The notes below the pieces were generated by a model. The model did not search any database, was not told the DNA's origin, and saw only the letters and a program-made list of their open reading frames with translations. Positions 46,801 through 57,069 of a DNA stretch of 64,000 bases are shown here, piece after piece (positions within the stretch are counted from its first letter, which is position 1; each line of letters begins with the position of its first letter). This DNA is from Albifimbria verrucaria (lineage: Eukaryota; Ascomycota; Sordariomycetes; Hypocreales; Stachybotryaceae). The position numbers and the translations under genes were made by a program. The stretch spans positions 4,340,001 through 4,404,000 of the forward strand of contig JAHREC010000049.1 of assembly GCA_020081605.1 (NCBI GenBank), in the 5' to 3' direction.

Positions 46801-49197
46801 ATCATAATATCCCCTCGACATGTTGAGATAAAGGTCAAATGGGGTGGACTAAACTTTCGTGTATGTGCATTTGGATTGGAGACTTGCTGAATACTGACAC
46901 TTTAAAAGGATGTTATGGTCGCCATGGGGGTCGTTCCGGCGGCGAAAGACAATTTCGGGATAGAGGCCTCAGGAATTATAACCCGAGTTGGTGAGGGCGT
47001 TGAAAACTTCGCAGCTGGTGACAAAGTTGTCGTGATGTCCCCTGGGACACTTGCCAGCCGCATAGTGGTTGATGCATATCAAGTCGTGCATTTGCCATCG
47101 AATATGTCTCTAGAAGAAGCAGGAACAATAGCCGTCGCCTACTCAACGGCGTCCATGGCACTTATTGAAAAGGGCAACCTGCGGAGAGGTCAGGTGAGAG
47201 ATCATTCACAGCCCGTGTGGCGTTGCTAATCCTGGAAAGTCTGTCTTGATCCATACTGCTTGTGGGAGCGTTGGCTTGGCTGCTATCGTGCTTAGTCAAG
47301 CCTATGGTCTTGAGGTATGAAATATTTGTCCAAAACTACGTCGCTGTGCGTTGCCTTCGCCAACAAAAAGCTAAATTTTGATCAAGATATACGCCACAGC
47401 TGGAAGTGAAGCCAAAGTACAATACCTGGAACAGAGGTTTAGTATTCCAAGGACTCGGATCTTCAATTCTCGCAATGACTCCTTCTATGATGCTATCATG
47501 CGAGCTACTAAAGGACGTGGGGTCGATCTTGTTCTAAACTCTCTGTCTGGTGAGCTCCTACACGCATCATGGAGATGTGTCGCTAAACGTGGGAAAATGA
47601 TCGAGATCGGAAAGCGCGACATGTTTGAACGCGGTCAACTTCCTCTTGAGATGTTCAGGCATAATCGAACATGCATTGGCCTAGATATGGAGGACTTCCA
47701 GGAGTGTGTTGCGGAAGTCGACCGGAGTGAAAAAGGTAGGGAAGCGTAGAGCTTTGTTGAAGTTACAATCAGCTGATTCGAGATGTTACAGCAAGTTGCT
47801 ACAAGGAATTGAGGTTGTAGAAGTCAACGGCTTGCCTGCTATAGAGCCACGACATATCTTCACACCAGACAAGATATCAGACGCTTTCCGATTCCTTAGA
47901 AAGGGTGAACATATTGGCAAAGTCATGGTCAAGTTTCCTGATAATCACAAAGAAATTCCCGCTGTAAGAGACCTTAACACAAATCTCTTTGACCATAAGG
48001 CAACGTATCTTATGGTTGGAGGCCTAGGAGGCCTTGGTAAGAGTCTCGCAATGTGGTTTATGGAGAAGGGAGCTAGAAATTTTGTCTTTCTTTCCAGGTC
48101 CGCAGGTATCTCTGATGCTGATAAAAGCTTCATCAAGGATCTTGAGAGTTATGGCTGCCGCGCAATTCCCGTTGCCGGTAGCGTCATTAATGCTTCAGAC
48201 GTGCAAAGAGCAATGGCTGCTGCCGAAACGCCAATTGCAGGAGTCATACAGATGTCCATGCTCATACGGGTAGGTTGAACACAATCCACGATGCTCTCTA
48301 GTTACATGATCAGGTTACTCACTGATTAAAGGATCTCCCACTGTCCGAGAATGACTTTGATAATTGGCGTGACGGCATAGCTTCTAAAGTCATTGGCACA
48401 TGGAACTTACACAACGCGTTGGCTGCCACTGAACTGGAATTCTTCATTCTCTTCAGTTCTCTAATTGGCCTCTGGGGTCAGGTCGGCCAGGCGAATTATG
48501 CAGCGGCTAACACGTTTCTCGACTCATTTGCGCAATATCGTCATGGTATTGGACTACCCTGTTCTGTCATAGATCTTGGTCCTGTAGAAGACATCGGATG
48601 GGTAAGCCAAAACGACAAGCTTTTGAAATACTACAACAGCTTGAACCTTCACATGGTTCAACAAAAGATATACAGGAAGCTATTCAACTGAGTATTCACC
48701 TGTCTCGCCCTCCTACCTCATCCCTACCTCATAATGGCTATATCAATGTGGCACATACTGCAGTGGGATTAGCTTCAGCTGGCTCTGCTTCTAAATCACC
48801 TTTGCAACACGATATCCGTATGGCCCTATGCAAGAAAAGCGACGTGATAGAAGAAGATGGCTTGGATCCGGCGACCGAATCGATGAGAAGTATTCTGAGG
48901 GACGTCAGACATAACCCGCAAATTCTTTACCAAGAAAATACTTTGCGGGACATATCTATGGCACTTGGACGGGTGATATACAACATGCTTCAGCTACCGC
49001 CAGATGACATTGACATTTCAAAGGACTTCACTTCATTGGGTGTTGACTCCTTACATGGTGTCGAGCTACGTGATCAGTTACGAAGAGTCATGTTGCTAGA
49101 TATAAGTCTCATTGATATTAAGACTTCCGGCTCAATTGAAGGACTTGGAAAACTTATATTGGAGAAACTGAAGGTGAATTATAGATTGACAGAATAG
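40835..49197 (+). CDS. Highly reducing type I polyketide synthase, KS-AT-DH-MT-ER-KR-ACP, frame-broken
   Basis: Iterative cytosolic megasynthase making a reduced polyketide chain. KS (about 40.85-42.35 kb) has [11 protein letters not shown] with the catalytic Cys, [13 protein letters not shown] and [12 protein letters not shown] (about 42.8-43.75) has [14 protein letters not shown] and [14 protein letters not shown] (about 44.0-44.85) has [18 protein letters not shown] and, later, [11 protein letters not shown] with the DxxxQ pair. MT (about 44.95-46.0) looks degenerate. ER (about 46.8-47.95) has GGLNFRDVMVAMG and [14 protein letters not shown] (about 48.0-48.6) has [19 protein letters not shown] and [11 protein letters not shown] (about 48.95-49.17) has GVDSLHG with the phosphopantetheine Ser. 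No thioesterase or reductase follows. Introns fit near 41349-41438, 41951-42000, 42316-42370, 43441-43496, 46863-46909, 47194-47240, 47316-47385 and 48271-48331. Frame breaks occur near 40843, 40893, 41647, 41752, 42164, 42203, 43393, 44480, 45817, 47730 and 48664. The 45.7-46.0 kb splice pattern is uncertain. The product is unknown. Confidence 0.88.
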
Positions 49198-50424
49198 CGC
49201 GGCAATGTATCATCTTTGAGTGTTGTTGGTCATTAATGGATTACCTATGAAACTTAGAGTATACAGCTTTGTGAAACTGGGCTTTACAGGGCCAAATATA
49301 GAACCATTGCTAGCTTCTTGCCGTCGACCGAAAATTGAGCTGTCTTATCCAGTTCAAGCCAGTCAATTCTACGAGTTATTTCACACACTTTGGTGAAAAT
49401 AGATTTATATCTTGCGCCTACTACCCCCTGCTACAGGGGATAAAGTAGCTTCATTAACTATTGTGTGATACTAGTTGAGGCTGTGATGCAGCTTGCTGCT
49501 CGGGAGTTGCTCTCGGCATATTCCTTGATCATGAGGTGCCACACGCATCTGTTGATTGGTGGGCACTTTGACGCTGGGGCTTAATTGTGCTTCAAAGGGC
49601 CGATTGCAAAATCAGAATATGAGACACTCATAACGTGGGCTACGCTGATAGGATATGTTTTTCCAGCTACCACTGCCCCGTAAACTTGCTCTGATACCAT
49701 TGAACATATGCCAACTCAGCACAGACTCATCATCGGTACTATGCCACCTAAGCAAAGAGCACAGATACTGAATTTCTATATTTCAGCCCCTGTAGGTATT
49801 TGTTTTGGGTAGTTTCCGCTGAAAACGATAATAACACTATTGAGTAGAGTCAAGCCTCCTTTGCTTGAATCAGACATCAGATGCAGTTCCTTGCCTATTT
49901 GGGTCGTATCTACCCGGTGCCTGAATATCGGACAAACGAGCGTAGACCGCATCAGTTTCACTGCCATGATATGCTATACGGCACACCGCCTCATTGTAGT
50001 TAACATTCACTCATAGATAACTGAAACTAATGACGGAACCAAAATACCGTTAGTGACATTTCGGTATTCAAAGGTCTGCATGGTAGTTCGACTCATACGT
50101 GATGTTAAGTCGCGGACTATAAGAGAACAAGAGAACATTAGCTGATTGTTAGAAGATGGCTTTTCCCTTCACACGCCAATAAACAGAGATAGGCGGCATG
50201 ATGGGTGGGTGGTATTCTGCTGTCTCAGCTTACCAGGTGAAACATCACTCAGCTCTTGTAGTACTGTAAGTACTCCCACTTGGGGACTTATAAGTAGGAT
50301 CAATTTGCGTCAAGAATTCAGTATGATTCACACATCACATTTTGTTTCATTATATGCTACACCTAGCTACGGTCTTCAACCGTTTCCAGCTTTAACTTAA
50401 GTTCCTGACAAAGTTCACGCCACA
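49198..50424. other. Intergenic, no gene recognised
   Basis: 1.2 kb downstream of the PKS. Short open frames only, including a 63-codon one at 49776-49967 (minus) with no domain. The last 150 bases are probably the HsbA-type gene's promoter. Confidence 0.4.
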
Positions 50425-50956
50425 ATGCGATTTCCATTCCTCCTCCTCGTTGCTATAGTGGACAGTGTTGCGGCTGCCCCGCTTATTCAACTGCTGAGTT
50501 GGAAAATATTGAGCAGGCAGTTCGCAAGTGCGGAGAGGGCATCAAAACATGGCAAGGCTCAGTAATTTCCGCAATTCCTGTGCTCGCTGACTGCCAAAAC
50601 GTGGTTCCAGTCGTCGAGAAAGCAATGCAGATTACAAATGCGGTCCCGGATAATACGCCTCAACCTGACGCAAACTTGGTGGATGATGGGTTTGAGATCG
50701 CTGAGAGGATAGTAACAGATATTGAGAACTATTCTAACGACGCCATCTTGAGAAAAAGGAAATTTTGCGTCTTCCCATTGTTGGTCTTGCCACCGCTTTA
50801 AAGATGATTGCAGACATGAAGTCAGCTGCCGAGGGTGCCATTGCTATTTGCCTCAAGTTAGCCGGAGGGATGAGGATTGACGATGCAGATACACTCAAAT
50901 TTCGGCTGCGCGCTGCATTGGATAACGTTGACATCGTGTATCATAATGAACTATGA
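50425..50956 (+). CDS. HsbA-type hydrophobic surface-binding secreted protein, frame-broken
   Basis: Small secreted protein, about 175 residues. The start at 50425 opens a signal peptide (MRFPFLLLVAIVDSVAAAP). The mature part has ELENIEQAVRKCGEGIKTWQG, ADCQNVVPVVEKAMQITNAV and IAERIVTDIENYSNDAIL, then IVGLATALKMIADMKSAAEGA and DADTLKFRLRAALDNVDIVY. That helical pattern with a few cysteines is typical of the HsbA/cell-wall galactomannoprotein family, proteins that coat hydrophobic surfaces and help enzymes adsorb. The frame breaks near 50490, directly after the signal peptide, and at the A-run 50753-50757; both fit one lost base. No intron is needed. Whether it belongs to the PKS cluster or is a neighbour is unclear. 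Confidence 0.72.
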
Positions 50957-52168
50957 GTAAGAGGAGCGGTAGATCCTTTACAATATCTATGATTTTGGCA
51001 CGGAAAAGGTTATATTTCTGACATGGTCATAAGTTGGGAGGAGCATCAATTACAAAATAAACGTTAACAGAGACGATTCTTCACCTTGACTAGTGTATTT
51101 GGATGAGCTGCGATACGTGACCCAAAGTTTTGAATAAGTCGGATGAATAGTTAATCACTCGTGGGCTCCTCTGAGATTTTCTAATGGCTTATAAAATGTA
51201 TATAAACGCCTTATCTACCCATGGTCTTAATTGGGAGAAGCGCTGGGTTATACTGTCTCATATTAAATTCAATTCTTCGAGTCTTTCTGCTAAGACAATG
51301 CTTTTTAAAGAAAAACTGAGTCTGCGAGTTATTCAGTGCAGAAAATACACACGTGTCTGCAAGGAGTACTCAATATCTGCCTTCCAGTCCCCAAGGTGCC
51401 TGGTCATGGTATCGAAAGATTCTAATTCGTGCAATTCGTTACATAACAATGTCTTTCGATCATAGGCTGTGCAAGTTGCGTATTTTGGTGTAGAGACGAG
51501 GAGAATATAGCTCGGGAATCGAATGGAATCAAACAACAATGGCCAATGGCTCGAATAAACGCTTTCAAGTCTTTAGTTGTTTAGTAATCTCATGCTGAAG
51601 TCAACTGAGAGATACAACGAGAAGGCTTTCAGTAATGTGTTCTTTGGTCTAATCCGTATGCAGTCTGTCTTCTGAAACCTTGACGTGCTGTCATTGAATG
51701 ATCTGACGACATCGGGAAAGACTTACTCGAAGCAGAATTGTATTTCTACCCAGCAACGGGCAACTTCCGATAGGTTTCAGGCCTGATTTAGTTATGTAGC
51801 TGTCTCTTCTGCTTGAATTACTCAATAAAGACTTAGATGGGCGTGGTCTCCATGTGCTAATGTAGCCTTGTGGTTAAAACCGAACAATATGTGTGTTTGC
51901 ATTAAATCCGGAACAACCTTGGCAATAGCATCAATGGATACTTCTCTAGCCTCATGGAGACATAATACAAATTATTCGCATGTGGTAATATCGCCGATAC
52001 AGACCGAAATAAAGATGCGATAATTTCTAATGCGAATTTCTAGCAGGTTATAAATTCACGTAGTTCAATCAAATCGAAGTATTCAACAACTTGCATACTG
52101 TTGAGCCGCAAACTTGTATGGAATCGTAATTCTTGCCTTAGCTACCTCCTCTGAAAACATCCCAACCA
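50957..52168. other. Intergenic, no gene recognised
   Basis: 1.2 kb, AT-rich, with short open frames on both strands at 51184-51540 that have no recognisable domain. The end presumably holds the aquaporin promoter. Confidence 0.4.
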
Positions 52169-53323
52169 ATGGAGTACCAAGATAATCGCCATCCACTGCA
52201 GCAAAAAGTCGCAATGCCAGAGACCATATACGCAACGCAGGATGCCGTAGCCACTGACCAGCAAACAAATTTGGCGGCCTTTGACGGTTCTTTTGCCCCA
52301 TCCGCACGTCCTCTAAAACGGGCCAAGCCGTGGTATAAGGATCAAGACTATTTCATGGAAGGATGGACATCATTGAACATTTGGAAAGCTGCGGTAAGCT
52401 ATGGCTTTTGAGATAACTTGCAGTGTACTTACTATCACAGTTTGTTGAGGGAGTGGCAACAGCAGGATTAGTATACATCTCAGGTCAGATGACAGGCACC
52501 CTACTGTCTTACCAGACGGCTCAAATCGGTGCTTATATTGGTATTGCCAATGTCTTCTTAATTTTGATATTTGTCTACGCTACAGCTGCAGGGACTGGTG
52601 GTCATATGAATCCAATGGTTACGTTTTCAGCGATGCTCTCTGGCATCTGTCCCATCTCAAGAGGTGAGGAGTAAACAAAAGTTTAATGAAGCATCTAACA
52701 AATTAACAAGGTGTCTTGTATCTCTGTGGGCAGACTACTGGCGCAGCTTTGTCAGGAGGTCTTCTTAGAGGAGTATGGGGCCACGCACGATCTATTGAGT
52801 AGGTTTGAAGCTCCCTGCTTTCTACTCGCTTGAATTATCTCACTAAATCCTCAGGTACCAAGGTGGAGGTTGTTTTTATGATCCATTAGAGCTTTCTCCC
52901 GGCCAAGTACTCCTATCAGAAGTTGTTTCCTCCTTTGTACTTCTCTACTTGTCTTATGGCGTAGGCCTAGATCCTCGTCAAGCACTACTGTTTGGCCCTC
53001 GCATTGGACCATTATTGGTTGGAGTTGCCCTCGGCGTCATCTCGTTCTCGAACAGTGCTTCAATTCCGGGATATGCTGGTGCAGCTATGAATCCTGCCAG
53101 GTGCTTCGCGTACGGCATTGCCAAACAAGATCTAAGTGGTTTGTGACTTATCATGCCCTGGACAAGAACGCCACCTAACCTCGTTGCAGACCAGTGGGTT
53201 TGGTGGTGTGGACCTGCAGTCGCAGCATTATTCTTTTCGCTCATGTATAACTTGGTACCGCCACAGTCAGCTGGTTCCCCTAGTCGGGATAATACGAGAA
53301 AGACATCGTGTGGAGATTGGTGA
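52169..53323 (+). CDS. Aquaporin (MIP family)
   Basis: Membrane channel for water or small solutes. After a hydrophilic N-terminus of about 75 residues, the helices run FVEGVATAGLVYISGQM, AYIGIANVFLILIFVYATAAGTGGHMNPMVTFS, GVLYLCGQTTGAALSGGLL, GQVLLSEVVSSFVLLYLSYGV, GPLLVGVALGVISFS and DQWVWWCGPAVAALFFSLMYN. The first pore motif reads NPM where NPA is usual; the second is canonical (MNPARCFAYGIA). Introns fit after KAA (52394-52440), after CPISR (about 52664-52710), after SI (about 52800-52856) and after DLS (about 53142-53189). The frame is continuous, so this is one of the few genes here without a break. It lies between the HsbA-type protein and a P450, inside the possible PKS cluster. Confidence 0.85.
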
Positions 53324-54178
53324 GGGTGATTCATATACTAAAGGGAAAATTCGTTATCCAACTGTATGGTAATATGATGTTCTCGCATAGTGGAACAATC
53401 TGACTATGACCCTTCGATAGCAGTCAACAACCTCAGTTGCCAGCAAATTCAGTTTTCCGGCTCTCCGTCAATGAGTTATTTGGGCTGTGGCAAACCCTAT
53501 TCGCAACGCATTCTAGATAATTCACATGTCATTTGTCGTCCGGGAGTTTGAGCTTGAGTAACAACATCTTCGCTTGAGAGATGAATAAAATTGCAACAAG
53601 TGGCTGCTATACTAATTTCTTGTCGTACCGATAGACACACACAGGCAAGATAAAGATGTTTGCCCCCGTCTGCCTCTCTGTTATTAAGTACTAGGTGTTT
53701 TTCTTCATCACGCTAGAGTTGGAGACGAAAGTTTGAGGACAATTGTAAGGCCTTAATCTGCGATTGAACCACTCACTGGGTTTGCTATCAGTCTTGCATT
53801 TAACATTTCTAATGAGATTCATTATTCGATTTAAAACACCATTCAAAGAGCAACCACCCCCGCCGCCCTCCCCGTACGACATTTAAACCCAGACCGTTTT
53901 TGTGTCTGTTTTAGGGTACATAGTACTCAAACATGGCATTGGCTTTGACAATCTATTCTGAGATCGGTTTTGAAGCTATGCAATACGTCTGGTTGAATAC
54001 CTAGTGACGCAATTTCTCTATTTTTATCTTCTATCCACTTCTTGGGTTGAGGGTAGCGCTATGATCCAAAGTGAAGAGCTCTTCATTAATCATAAAATTC
54101 AATAAGATCACCGAAACGTTATAAGCTCCAATTTTCGATGCTATCTACAGACTATCAAGACGAGATCCCCGAAAGCTT
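53324..54178. other. Intergenic, convergent 3' ends
   Basis: 850 bases between aquaporin and P450 stops. A minus-strand 63-codon frame starting at 53882 (MSYGEGGGGGCSLN) has no recognisable domain. Nothing else noted. Confidence 0.4.
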
Positions 54179-55945
54179 TCAACGGGAGTTGTTTCCTATA
54201 TCATTGTGGCCTTCTCTTAAGTTGAACCATGGGCCCATCACGGACCGCCACAAATACATCGTGCAGTTGATACTGCTCAACCGAGTGTCGTCCGCTTTTG
54301 GATTTTGGGTCGCCTCCCCAAGATTATTGGAACCACCCGGTCTGATTTCGAACAAGCTTATTGTCTTGGCGAGAATTAGTCCCATCTCTAGATAAGCCAA
54401 GTTCTTTCCCAAACAGCCGCGTGGGCCTGCCGAGAAAGGCGAATAGGCACTTGCTGCGAGGGTGACCGACTCCTCAGTGCTGCCTTTTTCACCCACCATC
54501 CAGCGCTCGGGACGGAATTCGAACGGTTGATCATAATAATCCTTGTTGTGATGCAGACAATAGGGACACGTACTAACACGTACGCCTTGTGGTAGATACT
54601 TCTCGTCAACAAGCATTCCGCCTGAGAGAACTTCGCGAGCCAAATCAGCCGGTACAGGAGGGCTCATTCGGAGTGTTTCCTTTATGACAGCTTGAAGGTA
54701 CTTGCAATCAACAGAAAGCGTGTTGCCACATTTGATTTGTTGAATGCTGTCAAATGCCTCCCTTATCTCTGCTGCTAGCCTCTCTTGTACGGATAAATTT
54801 CGCGCAAGATAAAAGAGGGAGGCTGCCAACGCGATTGCAGTTGTGTCGCTCCCAGCAATAATGAGCATTTCACTTTCACCCGCTAACTCTTTCTCACTGT
54901 ACCCAATCTTGCCAGTTTCAGGATCAATCGCTTGGAATAAATAATGGAAAAAGTCTTTACGAATCTCAGCCTCAGGTTTCGAGCTCTTGTGGAGTTCTTC
55001 TTCGAGTCTTGCGCGGTCGCGAAAGCAGTTTTCCACGAAAGCTGTCCATTGCTTGAGTTCTGTCGGAGATGTAGCTGCGAGTATATAATCAAGACCATAG
55101 GGTTTGAGCCAAGCCCAGAGAGACGCAAATGGAGATCGCCCAATCTAGATGTCGAGCTTAGTATGGGCGGAAGTAAGCCAATCGGCCAAGTTTGGAACTT
55201 ACGCAATGAAAAGTACTCATGAAGTTTATCATGAGGTTTGGTACAAATCTCAGTCCAATTCCAGATTCTTTCATATCAAATGACTTCCCGAAGCAGAGGT
55301 CGCCGAGAATGTCAAAAACCAGGTGATTTGCCCATTCAGCCATGTTCAGGGATGGCGACCATTCTGCACCAGTGTCGATATTCTGATCCAGTAACTCACA
55401 CCATCTGTCAAGGTGATATTGAACAAAGGGCTCGGCGTTGCGCATAGCCTTGTCAGACAACGCATTGCTCAGGACTCGCCTCTTGCGTGCGTGGATCTCC
55501 TTATCTACCGAATTCCAGGTGGTGAGGGCATCTGGGGTTCGAGGATAAACTTTATAATAATCGGTCTTTTTCACATTCGCCCTAGTATTGAAAATATCTT
55601 TGTAACCCGTTGGGGTGTTGATAAGAATATCATCAGGGGTAAAGCGGAAGCTCGTTCCTGGCGTTGATTAGGATATGCTTTAGGCAGTCGTTAGGCAGGT
55701 TTAGAACAACGCACCATATTTCTCTTGTAAGCACCATAGCCAAACATGTCGATCTTGCTTTAGCGTGTGATACCAAGCAGGAAGCCTGAGATTTTGCACC
55801 AGAATGGACCTGGATAATTGGCCAATGGATGGAAATAAAGCCGGTAAATTGCAGTGATTATTGCATAACCCACCAACGATGAAGCAAGCACGCCGGCCCA
55901 ATAGAACATGGGCATCATCACTTGGATTTCCTGCGAAGAACTCAT
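54179..55945 (-). CDS. Cytochrome P450, isotrichodermin-C15-hydroxylase-like (CYP65-type), frame-broken
   Basis: ER-anchored monooxygenase, a candidate tailoring enzyme at the right edge of the PKS region. The N-terminus has a membrane helix (YWAGVLASSLVGYAIITAIY) and RLYFHPLANYPGPFWCKISG. Then come KYG, joined over a GTGCGT...AG intron (about 55651-55714) to RFTPDDILINTPTGYKDIF, and WNSVDKEIHARKRRVLSNALS. A second intron (about 55146-55202) precedes IGRSPFASLWAWLKPYGLDY. The I-helix is IIAGSDTTAIAL, the K-helix region VIKETLRMSPPVP, PERF is FRPERWM, and the heme loop is FSAGPRGCLG, fully canonical. One frame break lies near 55781, between KISGF and AWYHTLKQDRHVW. The remainder to the stop at 54179 is continuous. 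Confidence 0.82.
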
Positions 55946-57069
55946 GACTTTAAGTTTTCGGACTTATTTCATTTCCCTAATGCCGTTGTATCAAACTCTA
56001 GAGAAGGAAGAGTGCGGGTGGGTTAAGAACTAAGGCAATTTATGAATGTTCTTTAGACATGCCAAGAGTTCCAGATTAAGCCATTCAGCGCAGCCACATT
56101 ACGGCCGCCCTAATCTGTGCTTAATCATTGGCCAGGTCTGCAATTGTCAGCTGAGACGTAGCATTTGACAAGAGACCAATGTGGTATGCATAGCCCAACA
56201 TTCGTACTGGGAAGATCAAAGCCAAAGATTAAGGTGACTTGTTGAACAAACTAGTCTACAAACGCAACCGAAAGTGCCTTTTAGATAATTATTCGCTGCC
56301 GTACTAAGATGATACTTTATAGATGTCCAGCTTTGTTTGAATGCTCAGATCTGATGGTGAATTGGTAGACCCATCTACATCAGCACTTTCCTTTTTGGGC
56401 ATTAATGCCACTCCGGCAATGAGTTGGAAGAGTGGATATCTGCATAGATTGTAACGCAAGTAAGGTATCTTTTGGGCGAATCATTATGTCGAGACTAGGC
56501 GCCAGTTAGTTTAGCCGATTGTGACATGATGACCAGTCGCAGAGCCGATTTCAGCTGGTGAGACAATAGGTTTCGTCACTCACCCAAAAGCCAATGAAAC
56601 TCTTGTGTTTTCTGGATTGACAAGAGCCCACTTCATGTTATATCGAGCATATTTAAGAGATACCAAGAGAGTACATTACTTTAAATATCTTCACGCACAT
56701 GGTAGTGCTAGCAGCTTAGTCTGTTGATTTTGTGTGGTCCAGTCTACAGTAGATATACAGAGAAATGATTTACAGTTAGAGCTGGAACGAATTATTGGAA
56801 GAGAGACCATTTTTTAGTTCTATGGTAAAGTGGAGAAACCCAGATGTCTAATGCCAACATGAGAAGAATAGAGTGCGGCCAGACTACAAGTGCATTCAAT
56901 GACTTGGTATCTCCTGGTGCAGGGTAGGTGGGTTGTAGAGGAGCATTCATGCTGTTCAAGAAGATCTACGAAAGACCGAAAGGTTCACGTTTAATAGCGA
57001 ACAAGCTCCACGTGACCAAGTTAACCCAACATCAGTTGTCTTATTGACTACCAACTTGAAAGATCTTTC
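55946..57069. other. Intergenic, no gene recognised
   Basis: 1.1 kb upstream of the P450 and downstream of the GH43 gene. Only short frames; no repeat or motif of note. Confidence 0.4.

Noticed and set aside
40835..49197. Several separate genes in place of one PKS
   Set aside because: The pieces follow the standard HR-PKS domain order without gap or overlap, all on one strand, so a single interrupted gene is much more likely.
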